A stretch of 37,698 bases of DNA from Bacteroidota bacterium (GTDB lineage Bacteria > Bacteroidota > Ignavibacteria > Kryptoniales > JAKASW01): contig JAJZNW010000123.1 of the NCBI GenBank assembly GCA_021811615.1, forward strand, positions 1-37,698, given 5' to 3'. Of the stretch, positions 1 to 7,097 are shown piece after piece (the stretch's first letter is position 1; each line of letters begins with the position of its first letter). The position numbers were made by a program, and so were the translations under genes. Below the pieces are notes generated by a model. It had not been told where the DNA came from and made no database searches. It was given only the letters and a program-made list of their open reading frames with translations.

Positions 1-540
1 CTGCATCCTCCGCATGAACACCAGCCAGATACCGAGGATCAGAACCCACGGCAGGAAATTTATCAAACCGTTTACCCACTCGTCACTCTCTTTGACGAAG
101 TTAAATTTTACACCGGCCTTTTCCCATGAGTCGACAACGTTCTGGTCAGCAGCCTGCGGGAGGAACACGACGAATCGGGTTATCTTGATCCTCTTTCCTG
201 TGTCGGTCGTGATTTCGGTCGGCTCCTTCAGCACGCCATGGAAATCGTAATTGTTGACGTCGGATTTCTTGATCACCGCCTCTTTGATAAGGTTTGAATC
301 CAGGAGAGTCTGGTACTGAGTATATGTTATCTCCGTCTCGGGGTTGCTGTTCCCCCGGAAGAGCGTCATTATCAGGAAAACCGCCAGAATAATCGTCGCC
401 CACCCGATGATAATCTTGCCTGTCCGCCAGTTGAAATCGTCCTCAGGCGGCTGGTTCGGTTTTCGCTTGAGGTTCGGTGGTGAAACCCGCCTCTTCTGCT
501 GTTGGCCGCTCTTATTTTTATCGTTCTGCGAATTTGGCAT
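1..540 (-). CDS. ftsH: ATP-dependent zinc metalloprotease FtsH, N-terminal part (cut by window edge)
   Basis: FtsH is a membrane-anchored AAA+ protease that degrades misfolded membrane proteins and some regulators. Only the first 180 residues lie in the window and the frame stays open to base 1. Visible are a Lys/Gln-rich cytoplasmic N-terminus (about residues 1-40), a first membrane segment (about 43-61, IIIGWATIILAVFLIMTLF), an extracytoplasmic FtsH_ext-type domain (about 65-160), and the start of the second membrane segment ending FMRRMQ, as in FtsH just before the AAA module. The AAA and zinc-protease domains lie outside. The ATG start at 540 is 42 bases after the hpt stop, so tilS-hpt-ftsH looks like one operon, an order found in many bacteria. 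The call rests on this N-terminal architecture and the synteny. Confidence 0.9.
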   Translation of the reverse strand, partial: MPNSQNDKNKSGQQQKRRVSPPNLKRKPNQPPEDDFNWRTGKIIIGWATIILAVFLIMTLFRGNSNPETEITYTQYQTLLDSNLIKEAVIKKSDVNNYDFHGVLKEPTEITTDTGKRIKITRFVVFLPQAADQNVVDSWEKAGVKFNFVKESDEWVNGLINFLPWVLILGIWLVFMRRMQ

Positions 541-582
541 CTAAAAAAAACTCCTGTTTATATCCCGCCTTCGGCGGTCGAG

Positions 583-1146
583 CTATTTATCCAAAATATA
601 AATTGATCGTAGGTTCCTTGCCTTTTGTGCATAATCCAGTCCGTAGCCGATGACGAAATGGTTGGGAATTTGGAAACCTATATAATCTACCTTAAAATCG
701 ATTTTAACGCAATCACTCTTGTAAAGGAGGGTTACGACTGCAAACGACCGCGGATTCTGTTTGGTAATCAGCTTCTTGATGAAGTCCATCGACAGTCCGG
801 AATCTATGATATCCTCCACGATTATTATGTCCCTGTCAGTTACTTGACAGTTCAAGTCCTTCAAAAGTTTCACATTTCCAGAAGAGATTTTCGCATCTCC
901 GTAACTAGACAGCTTGAAGAAGTCTATTTCGCAATCCAGGTCTATTTTGCGAATCAAATCCGAGAAAAATATGAAGGACCCGTTCAAAACGCCTATGAAT
1001 ATCGGTGTCCGTGACGCATAATCCTTATTGATCTGAGCCGCAAGCTCTTGAACGCGCTTCTGGATCTCCTCTTCCGTGATGTACACCCGGAATCTTTCGT
1101 TGTTGACCGTAATCGTGCGCCCTGGATCATTTATAACCGAATTCAA
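583..1146 (-). CDS. hpt: hypoxanthine phosphoribosyltransferase
   Basis: This is a purine salvage enzyme that transfers phosphoribose from PRPP to hypoxanthine (and usually guanine), acting in the cytoplasm. The 187-residue length is normal for the family. The PRPP-binding motif is at residues 110-119 (VEDIIDSGLS), the GVLNGSFIF loop is near 52-60, and the SSYGD...SSG flexible loop is at 80-90. The ATG lies inside the end of tilS, overlapping it by 20 bases, which suggests translational coupling. A slightly later start cannot be excluded, because the first ~15 residues are variable in this family. It sits between tilS and ftsH. Confidence 0.93.
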   Translation of the reverse strand: MNSVINDPGRTITVNNERFRVYITEEEIQKRVQELAAQINKDYASRTPIFIGVLNGSFIFFSDLIRKIDLDCEIDFFKLSSYGDAKISSGNVKLLKDLNCQVTDRDIIIVEDIIDSGLSMDFIKKLITKQNPRSFAVVTLLYKSDCVKIDFKVDYIGFQIPNHFVIGYGLDYAQKARNLRSIYILDK

Positions 1147-2503
1147 GTTTCAGTATTCTCCTTGTCTCTTCTTTGAGTTTGAACCTCTCATCGACCCTTA
1201 ATCCGCAGACCCAGATTATTCCATCCTTGTTGGTAAGGACGAAGACATTGTTTTTCTGATAAACCGGTATCTTCGAGTCGATTAAAAAGTCGCTTATTTT
1301 CTTGTGCCCTGTCATTCCGAGTGGGATAAACCAGTCACCCGGGTGCCAGTTACGCAATGTCAGTATCTCGCCGGCCGCATCTGCATCAATAAACTCAACA
1401 ACCGGGGAAAGAGAAAAGTGCACTTCTTCACGGCCTACTACTTCACTGTTGAAGTAGAAGTCGTCGAACTCATACTTCTTTCCAGGAATGATCTCGGCAA
1501 CGAATTCCGACTGCTCCTTCGGGTTCCTGATGAAGACGAGATTGTACCTGTCTCTGTACACGACCACTTCGTTGCCTATCTCGATCGAGCTACCGGTTTC
1601 CGCCGCGAGGAGATCCATGATGCCGTGAACTTTGGCGTGGTCGATCTCGCCGTGCACGAAATTGCGGAGTGCCTGTATTATTATGTTCTCCTGTATGAAC
1701 AGGAGGGAGTTCCTCAGTTTGAAGATGTCCAAAACAAGCTTGCCCTCTCCGAAATCCTTCGCGAGATTCTGGTACAGCGACCGCACTTCGTTGTTGATGA
1801 AGGAAGCGAGTTCCTGGAAAATCTCACCCGTACGATTGAGGGTGTTGATGACACCCGGGTTCATCTTCTCCTTAATCTGGGGAAGTATGGAGTGCCGTAT
1901 AAAGTTGCGCGTGTAGTAACTCTTGAGGTTGGACGAGTCCTCCCTGAAGCGCAAGCTCTTCAGCTTCGCGTACTGTTCGATCTCGCTTCTTTCCGCGAAC
2001 AACAGCGGACGTATTATGGTCTCTCGCTTCACGGGTATCCCGCCCAGTCCATTCGTGCCGGAGCCGCGGATGAGGTTGAAGAGAATTGTCTCTGCGTTAT
2101 CGTTGGCGTTATGAGCTGTGGCGATCTTCGTGAAATTTTTCAGGATCTTCACCGTCTCGAAAAACTTGTACCTGATATCTCTGGCTCCTACCTGGAGAGA
2201 AGCCTTATGCTCGAGCATGTATGCTCTTGTGTCGGCGCCATGGACGAAACACTCTATGCCGTATCCGTTCGCGAGTCCCTTGACGAATGACTCGTCTTCG
2301 TCCGACTCCTTGTCCCTGAGATGGTGGTTGATGTGCGCGACCGAAATATCGATGTCCCGGCGGCCCTTCATTTCCATGAGAAGATCCAGCAGGACTACCG
2401 AATCTATTCCGCCCGATACGCCCGTAAGTATCCTGTCACCGTCAGATATGAGCTGGTGCTTTCTCGAGAAAGCTTCGAATCTATTGTAAAAGTCGCGCAG
2501 CAT
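1127..2503 (-). CDS. tilS: tRNA(Ile)-lysidine synthase TilS
   Basis: TilS ligates lysine to C34 of tRNA-Ile(CAU), changing its decoding from AUG to AUA; it is normally essential. The 458-residue protein has the N-type ATP pyrophosphatase P-loop SGGIDS at residues 30-35, HINHHLRDKESDED near 57-70, and the TAHNANDNAETILFNLIRGSG segment around 129-149 that marks TilS. The C-terminal third (from about residue 365, LRNWHPGDWFIPLGMTG) matches the TilS C-terminal substrate-binding domain. The ATG at 2503 is followed by normal family sequence. It is the first gene of the tilS-hpt-ftsH block. A GC-rich hairpin lies about 20 bases upstream. Confidence 0.93.
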   Translation of the reverse strand: MLRDFYNRFEAFSRKHQLISDGDRILTGVSGGIDSVVLLDLLMEMKGRRDIDISVAHINHHLRDKESDEDESFVKGLANGYGIECFVHGADTRAYMLEHKASLQVGARDIRYKFFETVKILKNFTKIATAHNANDNAETILFNLIRGSGTNGLGGIPVKRETIIRPLLFAERSEIEQYAKLKSLRFREDSSNLKSYYTRNFIRHSILPQIKEKMNPGVINTLNRTGEIFQELASFINNEVRSLYQNLAKDFGEGKLVLDIFKLRNSLLFIQENIIIQALRNFVHGEIDHAKVHGIMDLLAAETGSSIEIGNEVVVYRDRYNLVFIRNPKEQSEFVAEIIPGKKYEFDDFYFNSEVVGREEVHFSLSPVVEFIDADAAGEILTLRNWHPGDWFIPLGMTGHKKISDFLIDSKIPVYQKNNVFVLTNKDGIIWVCGLRVDERFKLKEETRRILKLEFGYK

Positions 2504-2521
2504 CGTCTATTGAAAAAAATG

Positions 2522-2536
2522 TCCCGCGTAGCGGGA
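2522..2536. other. short GC-rich hairpin upstream of tilS
   Basis: TCCCGC-GTA-GCGGGA forms a 6 bp stem with a 3-base loop. A T-rich run follows on both strands (AAAGTTTTTT on plus, CATTTTTTT on minus), so it could act as a bidirectional terminator. No gene on either strand ends directly beside it, so a leader hairpin for tilS is equally possible. Confidence 0.4.
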
Positions 2537-2598
2537 AAAGTTTTTTATGAAGTTATCAATCGGAAGCGTGAATTGCAATTTGTGGACCGTTCCGGGTA

Positions 2599-2768
2599 GT
2601 GTCCTAATTCCAACACGCGTTGTCTAAGAAAGTTCTTAGCTAACCGCCAAGTCCGCGAAGTCCGCCAAGAGCAGCGAAGGATTATTCTGAAGTGAAGGAC
2701 TTGGCGTTTCTTCGTGATCTTGGCGGTTCATTTCAAACACTTTTGTGAAGGAAATCAAATTAGGACAC
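2599..2768 (+). mobile_element. MITE-like element, copy 1
   Basis: This is a ~170 bp non-coding element with terminal inverted repeats GTGTCCTAATT at the left end and AAATTAGGACAC at the right end. The reverse complement of almost the whole element recurs at 6552-6711, with roughly 90% identity by eye and about 10 extra bases here. Its interior contains cttggcggtt-type words and CTAAGAA...TTCTTAG dyads but no ORF. Length, inverted ends and copy number fit a miniature inverted-repeat transposable element mobilised in trans; no matching transposase is in the window. Confidence 0.75.
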
Positions 2769-2920
2769 CACAACCGTTCGAGGTATAATCGATATGTCAC
2801 CAGCCTCGATACGAACGCCCCGTTGAAGAACCAATGGCGACGGAGCCAGCTGCGGTCGCCGGGAAGTGATGTCTTTCGAATTTGTAAATGGTAAGCTATA
2901 TTAATCGGTAATCTTTCATT

Positions 2921-2995
2921 CGGGGTGTGGCTCAGTCCGGTTAGAGCACCTGCCTTGGGCGCAGGGGGTCGGAGGTTCGAATCCTCTCACCCCGA
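2921..2995 (+). tRNA. tRNA-Pro (anticodon TGG)
   Basis: The cloverleaf can be drawn: acceptor arms CGGGGTG/CACCCCG, D-arm GCTC/GAGC, anticodon stem CCTGC/GCAGG with loop CTTGGGC (anticodon TGG), T-arm with loop TTCGAAT, and discriminator A at 2995. CCA is not encoded. A hairpin follows at once. A recombinase remnant about 230 bases downstream suggests this tRNA was once an integration site. Confidence 0.95.
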
Positions 2996-2998
2996 CAG

Positions 2999-3035
2999 AA
3001 AAATCCCACAGAGCATTGTGTTTTGTGGGATTTTC
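2999..3035 (+). terminator. terminator hairpin after tRNA-Pro
   Basis: AAAATCCCACA and TGTGGGATTTT form an 11 bp inverted repeat starting four bases after the tRNA. The U-tract is the descending arm of the stem itself. It probably ends the tRNA transcript. Confidence 0.6.
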
Positions 3036-3223
3036 CATTTCCGCCTCTTCTCACCTTCGTCTCCTGCGGATTCCAATCCACGAATATGGCACTACGGTCA
3101 CCATCTTTTTTCCCCAATCTCCCTGATAGACTTCGTCAACCGTCTCTCCCGGATCTCTGCTTACTCTGTTTGCACTAACCGCATTCAATCGAGATCAGAG
3201 TACTCGCTGCCAACTCGCACTTC

Positions 3224-3637
3224 TCAGTATCCTAGCTGCTTCACCGCATGTACCAGTGGTTCGGGTTGAAGGTGCGCGTAGATTCGCGCTGTCGTCTCGA
3301 TAGACTGGTGACCGAGAATTTTCTGGATGAAATAGATGCTCACCCCGTTGATCGCCAGGTGAGATGCAAACGTATGGCGTAATGTGTGGAAGTGGAAACG
3401 CACATCCAATCCGGCTTTCTTGCAATACTTCCTGTACTTCTTGTTAGCTGTATCCTTACGAATCTGTTCCATGTCAGGCCTGAGGAAAACAAACGGTGTG
3501 TGATCTACTTGTGTCCGAAGCGAAAGAATCTCAGAGAGTCTCGGATGTAATGGTACCGTTCTTTCTTCGACTTTGTAGAAAAGGAAGCCGAGCAGGCATA
3601 TATAAGATTCAATATCACGGATAGAGTAATAGATTCT
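3224..3637 (-). pseudogene. tyrosine recombinase (phage-type integrase), C-terminal remnant
   Basis: About 137 codons are open on the minus strand. The last 80 carry the C-terminal half of a tyrosine recombinase catalytic domain: HTLRHTFASHL (the H-x-x-R box), LGHQSIETTARIYAH with the catalytic His, and the Tyr nucleophile in IYAH. Upstream, VEERTVPLHPRLSEIL resembles the segment before the R-box, but an in-frame stop (3638-3640) cuts the reading frame, and the N-terminal DNA-binding domain and first catalytic Arg are missing. It points towards tRNA-Pro, as expected for an element integrated there. It is probably not functional. Confidence 0.75.
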
Positions 3638-3739
3638 TCAACCGAGTAGGTGATACGCAAGGACAATGAGATGGAAAGAGACTGCTATACAATAACCGAC
3701 TGCGACATCTGGACTGAGCTGTGCGAAGGAGTTTGTCCA

Positions 3740-3805
3740 GTCCCTGGACGGACTGCTCGCTGGCTGAGCCCCGACCTGCTGGCAAAGAACTACCCGGGGT
3801 GGGGC
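3740..3805 (+). pseudogene. Rhs core fragment 1 (end of RHS repeat-associated core)
   Basis: A short translated stretch, ARWLSPDLLAKNYPGWG, matches the end of the RHS repeat-associated core (consensus GRWxSVDPLAxKYPGWSP). Nothing rhs-like follows. The DNA match to the two other fragments ends at TACCCGGGGTGG (3791-3802). It is too short to be a gene on its own and is best read as the scar of an rhs gene. A toxin-antitoxin pair starts about 75 bases downstream. Confidence 0.55.
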
Positions 3806-3876
3806 CCGGGTGTAAATCAAATTTGCCGGGGTTCCTTGCTTGAGTGTAGCTTCGTCAATGGCTAATTTCTTGGGAA

Positions 3877-4185
3877 ATGATAACCGAAATCCGACGAAAG
3901 GTTTCCGACGGGAAGCTCGAGTATTCGAGACATGCTGTCGACCAGAGCATCACTCGGAATATTGGCGTCGACGAAATCCGCGGGGCAATGTTGAATGGAG
4001 AAATTATTGAGGGCTATCCAGAAGACAAATACGGACCGAGTAGCCTTGTGTTCGGAAGGACACTTCGCGGCAGACCTGTCCATATCCATTGTAGTTATCC
4101 GACCAGGGACTTTTTGAAGATAATTACCGTGTATGAACCGGACTCGGAGTCGTGGGAAGGTTTCAAAATAATGAAGGACGTATGA
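3877..4185 (+). CDS. DUF4258 protein, probable RelE-like toxin
   Basis: This 102-residue protein looks like the DUF4258 family, small basic proteins in the RelE/BrnT-like fold group, usually read as the toxin of a type II toxin-antitoxin pair. Visible signatures are YSRHAVDQSITRNIGVDEI (residues about 15-33), the IIEGYPEDKYGPSSLVFG stretch, and the C-terminal LKIITVYEPDSESW. It overlaps the next gene by four bases (ATGA), typical of a toxin-antitoxin operon in the toxin-first order. It lies just after Rhs fragment 1. Toxicity and target are inferred from family and context. Confidence 0.75.
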   Translation: MITEIRRKVSDGKLEYSRHAVDQSITRNIGVDEIRGAMLNGEIIEGYPEDKYGPSSLVFGRTLRGRPVHIHCSYPTRDFLKIITVYEPDSESWEGFKIMKDV

Positions 4186-4412
4186 AAGGTCATGAGGAGC
4201 GTCTCGTCGACAAGCGTGTGACGTATACGCTTGAGATCGAGGGAAAATTCTACGTCGTGGAGAACGTCCCTGCTAGGGTCAATGAGGAGACAGGTGAGCA
4301 ATACTTTGCCCCGGCCACGGTGGAGCGCCTCCGTGCGAAGGTGATGGGCCAGGAGAAGCCCGACAAGGTTGTCGAAACACCGGTATACGTCTTCGACGAC
4401 AGGACTGCGTAA
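4182..4412 (+). CDS. YgiT/MqsA-type antitoxin N-domain protein lacking its zinc cysteines
   Basis: The 76-residue product follows the DUF4258 gene with an ATGA overlap, which decides this start over the earlier in-frame start at 4152. The stretch VTYTLEIEGKFYVVENVPARVNEETGEQYFAPATVERL follows the plan of YgiT-type zinc-finger antitoxin domains (expected CxxC, then VTYxxxxxGxxxxVENVPAxVCxxCGExYF). The cysteines are absent: GHEERL replaces the first CxxC and NEETGE the second. It probably neutralises the upstream toxin, with a fold not held by zinc. A truncated or divergent antitoxin is the alternative. Confidence 0.65.
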   Translation: MKGHEERLVDKRVTYTLEIEGKFYVVENVPARVNEETGEQYFAPATVERLRAKVMGQEKPDKVVETPVYVFDDRTA

Positions 4413-4493
4413 CTCTCGCCACTGCCGTGCATGTCTGAAGATTTCTGGAACCGCTCCGCTGGAGCGATTGGTGGTTACAATAACCTTCATCCC

Positions 4494-4683
4494 CTTGGCG
4501 AGCAGATGCCCGGTTCGAGTCCACAGATAAACCTGTCCGGCTCGAGCGATGGAAGATACAAATACTCGTCAAAGGAGCTCGACGCCGAAACCTCGCTCTA
4601 CTATTTTGGCACCCGCTACTACGATGCATGGAGCGGCACCTGGATAAGTGTCGACCCACTGGCAAATAAGTACCCGGGGTGGA
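4494..4683 (+). pseudogene. Rhs core fragment 2
   Basis: In frame one can read GEQMPG, then SDGRYKYSSKELDAETSLYY, then RYYDAWSGTW-ISVDPLANKYPGW. This is the conserved end of the RHS repeat-associated core found in secreted Rhs/wall-associated toxins of Bacteroidota. The upstream rhs body and the downstream variable toxin tip are both absent. Similarity to fragments 1 and 3 ends at TACCCGGGGTGG (4671-4682). It is a remnant, not an independent gene. Confidence 0.75.
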
Positions 4684-4770
4684 GTGTGAGTAATGAAAGT
4701 CTCAAGGCTGGCCACGGATCTCGGGGGGATGTGATATTGAGCCTTAACGGGTTGCGTTATGGCTTGTTTA

Positions 4771-5052
4771 GTGATTCGGTCATTCAAGGATCAGGAGACA
4801 GAGAAGATATTCGGACGTTTCGTTTCCAGGAAGCTGCCTATGGAGATACAGCGGGTCGCACTGAGAAAATTGAGGATGCTGAATCGGGCCATTACCCTAA
4901 ACGATCTGCGCGTCCCGCCCGCCAACAGGCTGGAGGCGCTCCACGGCGATAGGGAAGGACAATACAGCATTCGAATCAATGACAGGTGGCGCGTTTGTTT
5001 CGAGTGGCGTGACCATGATGCGTATGATGTGGAAATTGTAGATTATCATTAA
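4771..5052 (+). CDS. higB: HigB/RelE-family toxin
   Basis: This is a type II toxin of the plasmid-maintenance killer (HigB/RelE) family, normally a ribosome-dependent mRNA interferase. From a GTG at 4771 it is 93 residues, VIRSFKDQETEKIF..., close to the usual ~92; an ATG at 4759 would add MACL. Family signatures are RKLRMLNRAITLNDLRVPPANRLEAL (about 35-60), then GQYSIRINDRWRVCFEW and the C-terminal VEIVDYH. The antitoxin begins nine bases after its stop. It sits about 90 bases after Rhs fragment 2. Confidence 0.88.
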   Translation: MIRSFKDQETEKIFGRFVSRKLPMEIQRVALRKLRMLNRAITLNDLRVPPANRLEALHGDREGQYSIRINDRWRVCFEWRDHDAYDVEIVDYH

Positions 5053-5061
5053 GGAATACTA

Positions 5062-5385
5062 ATGAAGATAAAGAAGATGAAACCCGTCCATCCCGGCGAG
5101 ATCCTCTTTGAAGAGTTTCTGAAACCGATGGAACTTAGCCAAAACAAGTTAGCGAATGAAGTCGGTGTTCCCGCGCGGAGGATTAACGAAATTGTACGGG
5201 GGAAGCGGGGCATAACCGCAGACACTGCTCTCCGTCTCGCCCGCTACTTTGGAAATTCGCCACAGTTCTGGCTTGGACTTCAGATGGACTACGATCTGGA
5301 GGTTGAAGAGAAGAGACTTTCAAAAAGGTTGAATCGGGAAGTCCGGACGAGGACCCGTGAGTACTCGCTGTCAGCTAAGGGATAG
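5062..5385 (+). CDS. higA: HigA-family antitoxin (XRE helix-turn-helix)
   Basis: This 107-residue DNA-binding antitoxin partners the HigB just upstream. It opens with HPGEILFEEFLKPMELSQNKLA, typical of HigA, followed by the helix-turn-helix VGVPARRINEIVRGKRGITADTALRLARYFG (about residues 33-63) and SPQFWLGLQMDYDLE. Toxin-first order is normal for HigBA. It is likely to autorepress the pair with HigB, as other HigA proteins do. The basic tail (RLSKRLNREVRTRTREYSLSAKG) is longer than in many homologues. Confidence 0.9.
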   Translation: MKIKKMKPVHPGEILFEEFLKPMELSQNKLANEVGVPARRINEIVRGKRGITADTALRLARYFGNSPQFWLGLQMDYDLEVEEKRLSKRLNREVRTRTREYSLSAKG

Positions 5386-5441
5386 CAGCGAACTTGGGTT
5401 TAGTACCTGCTTCCCATTCGCGTGCCCGGCGACCTCGGCGC

Positions 5442-5666
5442 GAGCAGATTCCTGGGCGCAACGGAATGGGCTCGGCGGATGGGAGGTACAAATTTAGGCA
5501 TCCAAAAATGGAAAAAGATGTTGCCGAAATCCCGCTCCGAGCGGGATTTACCTCCAAGGAACTCGACGCAGAAACAAGTCTGTACTATTTCAGAGCGAGG
5601 TACTATGATGCGTGGTCCAGTCGCTGGATGAGCGTCGACCCGCTGGCAAGCAAGTACCCGGGGTGA
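5442..5666 (+). pseudogene. Rhs core fragment 3
   Basis: The frame reads EQIPGRNGMGSADGRYKF, a divergent insert, then SKELDAETSLYYFRARYYDA and WMSVDPLASKYPG, ending at TGA exactly where the W of KYPGW is expected (TGG to TGA). The DNA word TACCCGGGGTG (5655-5665) is again the last base block shared with fragments 1 and 2. Like them it is an rhs remnant with a toxin-antitoxin pair about 105 bases downstream. Confidence 0.75.
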
Positions 5667-5769
5667 AGGGACTCGACTTTTGCAGCGATACCTCCCGTCA
5701 ATCCTTCAAGGCGAGACCTGCTGCCGAAACTGGCCGTGCTCCCAATTTGGGAAGAAGCTAGATTGTCGC

Positions 5770-6069
5770 GTGAGAATAATTGCCCGCAAGAGGCTGAAGG
5801 ATTTCTGGCAGCACCCCGGACATGAGGACGCAGAAGTGCCCTTGCGGGAGTGGTTCACCGAAGCGAGAAAGGCAAACTGGAAGACTCCTAACGAGGTTAA
5901 CAGAATATTCGGCAGTGCCAGCATCGTCGCGAACAAAAGGGTCGTCTTCAATATAAAGGGAAACGAATGCAGGCTTGTGGTTGCTATGGATTCCAGACTC
6001 CAGATTGCCTACATCCGATTCATTGGCACTCACAGGCAATACGATAGGATAAACGCAGAGGAAGTATGA
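5770..6069 (+). CDS. HigB-type toxin (PF09907-like)
   Basis: This toxin belongs to a different HigB subfamily from the one at 4771. The GTG at 5770 gives VRIIARKRLKDFWQ, the usual family start, and a normal length of 99 residues; an upstream start at 5680 would add about 30 unrelated residues. Family markers are PLREWFTEARKANWKTPNEV (about 27-46), GSASIVANKRVVFNIKGNECRLVV (about 51-74) and IAYIRFIGTHRQYDRI near the C-terminus. Its stop overlaps the antitoxin start by four bases. It is expected to be a ribosome-associated mRNase. Confidence 0.9.
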   Translation: MRIIARKRLKDFWQHPGHEDAEVPLREWFTEARKANWKTPNEVNRIFGSASIVANKRVVFNIKGNECRLVVAMDSRLQIAYIRFIGTHRQYDRINAEEV

Positions 6070-6425
6070 TGGACGTCAGGCCGATCAGGACTAAGAGAGA
6101 TTATGAACGGGCATTAAAGAGAATCGAGGAACTGTGGGGGGCGGAAGTTGGTACAGCCGAAGGAGATGAACTGGACGTCCTTGCGACGCTCGTTGATTCC
6201 TACGAGAGTCAACACTTCCCGATTCCGGCACCGGACGCGATTTCAGCCATAAAGTTCAGGCTCGAACAAATGGGGTTGAAGCAGGCGGACCTGGCCGGGA
6301 TTGTTGGCGGGAGTAATCGTGCAAGCGATATCATGAGTGGTAAGCGAAAGCTGACGGTAAAGATGATAAAGTCGCTCCATGAGAAGCTCAACATCCCGGT
6401 CGAATCTCTCATCAACGCAGGATAA
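6066..6425 (+). CDS. HigA-type antitoxin with C-terminal helix-turn-helix (COG5499-like)
   Basis: This 119-residue antitoxin is coupled by an ATGA overlap to the HigB-type toxin upstream. The N-terminal half (MDVRPIRTKRDYERALKRIEELWGAEVGT, then GDELDVLATLVDSYE) is the toxin-binding region seen in this group, and the C-terminal half is the helix-turn-helix (about residues 68-112: IKFRLEQMGLKQADLAGIVG, then NRASDIMSGKRKLTVKMI). This is the third toxin-antitoxin pair in about 2.5 kb and the last gene before MITE copy 2. Confidence 0.9.
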   Translation: MMDVRPIRTKRDYERALKRIEELWGAEVGTAEGDELDVLATLVDSYESQHFPIPAPDAISAIKFRLEQMGLKQADLAGIVGGSNRASDIMSGKRKLTVKMIKSLHEKLNIPVESLINAG

Positions 6426-6551
6426 TGTTACCGGTTAGCTCAACCGGTCATCCGGTTTAAGATTTCCTGGCGTTCCTTCGCGCCCTTGGCGGTTAAGATC
6501 GTCGGCCGAATACCTTCCACGACTGCTGCATGCCACCTTGTCTCCCGGGTA

Positions 6552-6711
6552 GTGTCCTAATTTGATTTCCTTCACAAAAGTGTTTAAATGAACCCCCAAT
6601 ATCACGAAGAAACGCCAAGTTCTTCACTTCAGAATTATCCTTCGCGGTTCTTGGCGGACTTGGCGGTTAGCTAAGAACTTTCTTAGACAACGCGTGTCGA
6701 AATTAGGACAC
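6552..6711 (-). mobile_element. MITE-like element, copy 2 (inverted relative to copy 1)
   Basis: The ends form a perfect 16 bp inverted repeat including flanking bases (GGTAGTGTCCTAATTT at 6548-6563 and its complement at 6700-6715). TA lies at both outer edges of the GTGTCC...GGACAC core, a possible TA target duplication. The interior matches the reverse complement of 2599-2768 closely. There is no coding capacity. Together the two copies bracket the tRNA-Pro/Rhs/toxin-antitoxin island. Confidence 0.78.
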
Positions 6712-6730
6712 TACCGTCTCCCGCAAGTTC

Positions 6731-6759
6731 TTGACTTTTCTTCCCCTTACGGCTATATT
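6731..6759 (+). promoter_or_regulatory. promoter of tRNA-Gly
   Basis: TTGACT (6731-6736) and TATATT (6754-6759) are separated by exactly 17 bases, and the tRNA starts 11 bases later. This is a near-consensus housekeeping -35/-10 pair. TATATTTT also resembles a TAnnTTTG-type element. Confidence 0.7.
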
Positions 6760-6770
6760 TTCAACGCAAT

Positions 6771-6843
<73 letters not shown>

Positions 6844-6940
6844 CGAAAGGTAGCTCATAGCTGATATCCTCCTGGCTCATGGCAATGCGCCCCGTGTGTT
6901 GTGAGTACTGGTGTCGACTGTGGGCTATTAACATTATGAC

Positions 6941-7015
6941 GGCGACGTACCCAAGTGGTAAGGGAGAGGTCTGCAAAACCTTTATGCGGCGGTTCGAATC
7001 CGCCCGTCGCCTCCA
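6941..7015 (+). tRNA. tRNA-Cys (anticodon GCA)
   Basis: Acceptor arms GGCGACG/CGTCGCC, anticodon stem and loop AGGT-CTGCAAA-ACCT reading GCA, T-arm GGCGG/CCGCC with loop TTCGAAT, and discriminator T, as required for cysteine tRNAs. The next bases are CCA (7013-7015), so here the 3' end is encoded, unlike the Gly and Pro tRNAs. It lies about 97 bases after tRNA-Gly. Confidence 0.96.
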
Positions 7016-7097
7016 AACTTCATAACCTGTAAGGTAGTGAAGAAGCGGAACCGGCTCGTACCCCCATCCTCTTGCCCTCCAACTAAAGGAGTCTCTT

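Noticed and set aside
1304..2290. Long open frame (328 codons) on the plus strand opposite tilS
   Set aside because: It is antisense to a clear tilS, has no recognisable motif, and arises from the codon pattern of the real gene.
3650..3865. Small independent gene covering Rhs fragment 1
   Set aside because: Only the YPGW-region residues are recognisable; the rest is unrelated and there is no ribosome site.
2595..6715. Composite transposon with true insertion sequences at both ends
   Set aside because: The end elements are only about 165 bp and have no transposase gene; the island can be called MITE-bracketed but not a proven transposon.
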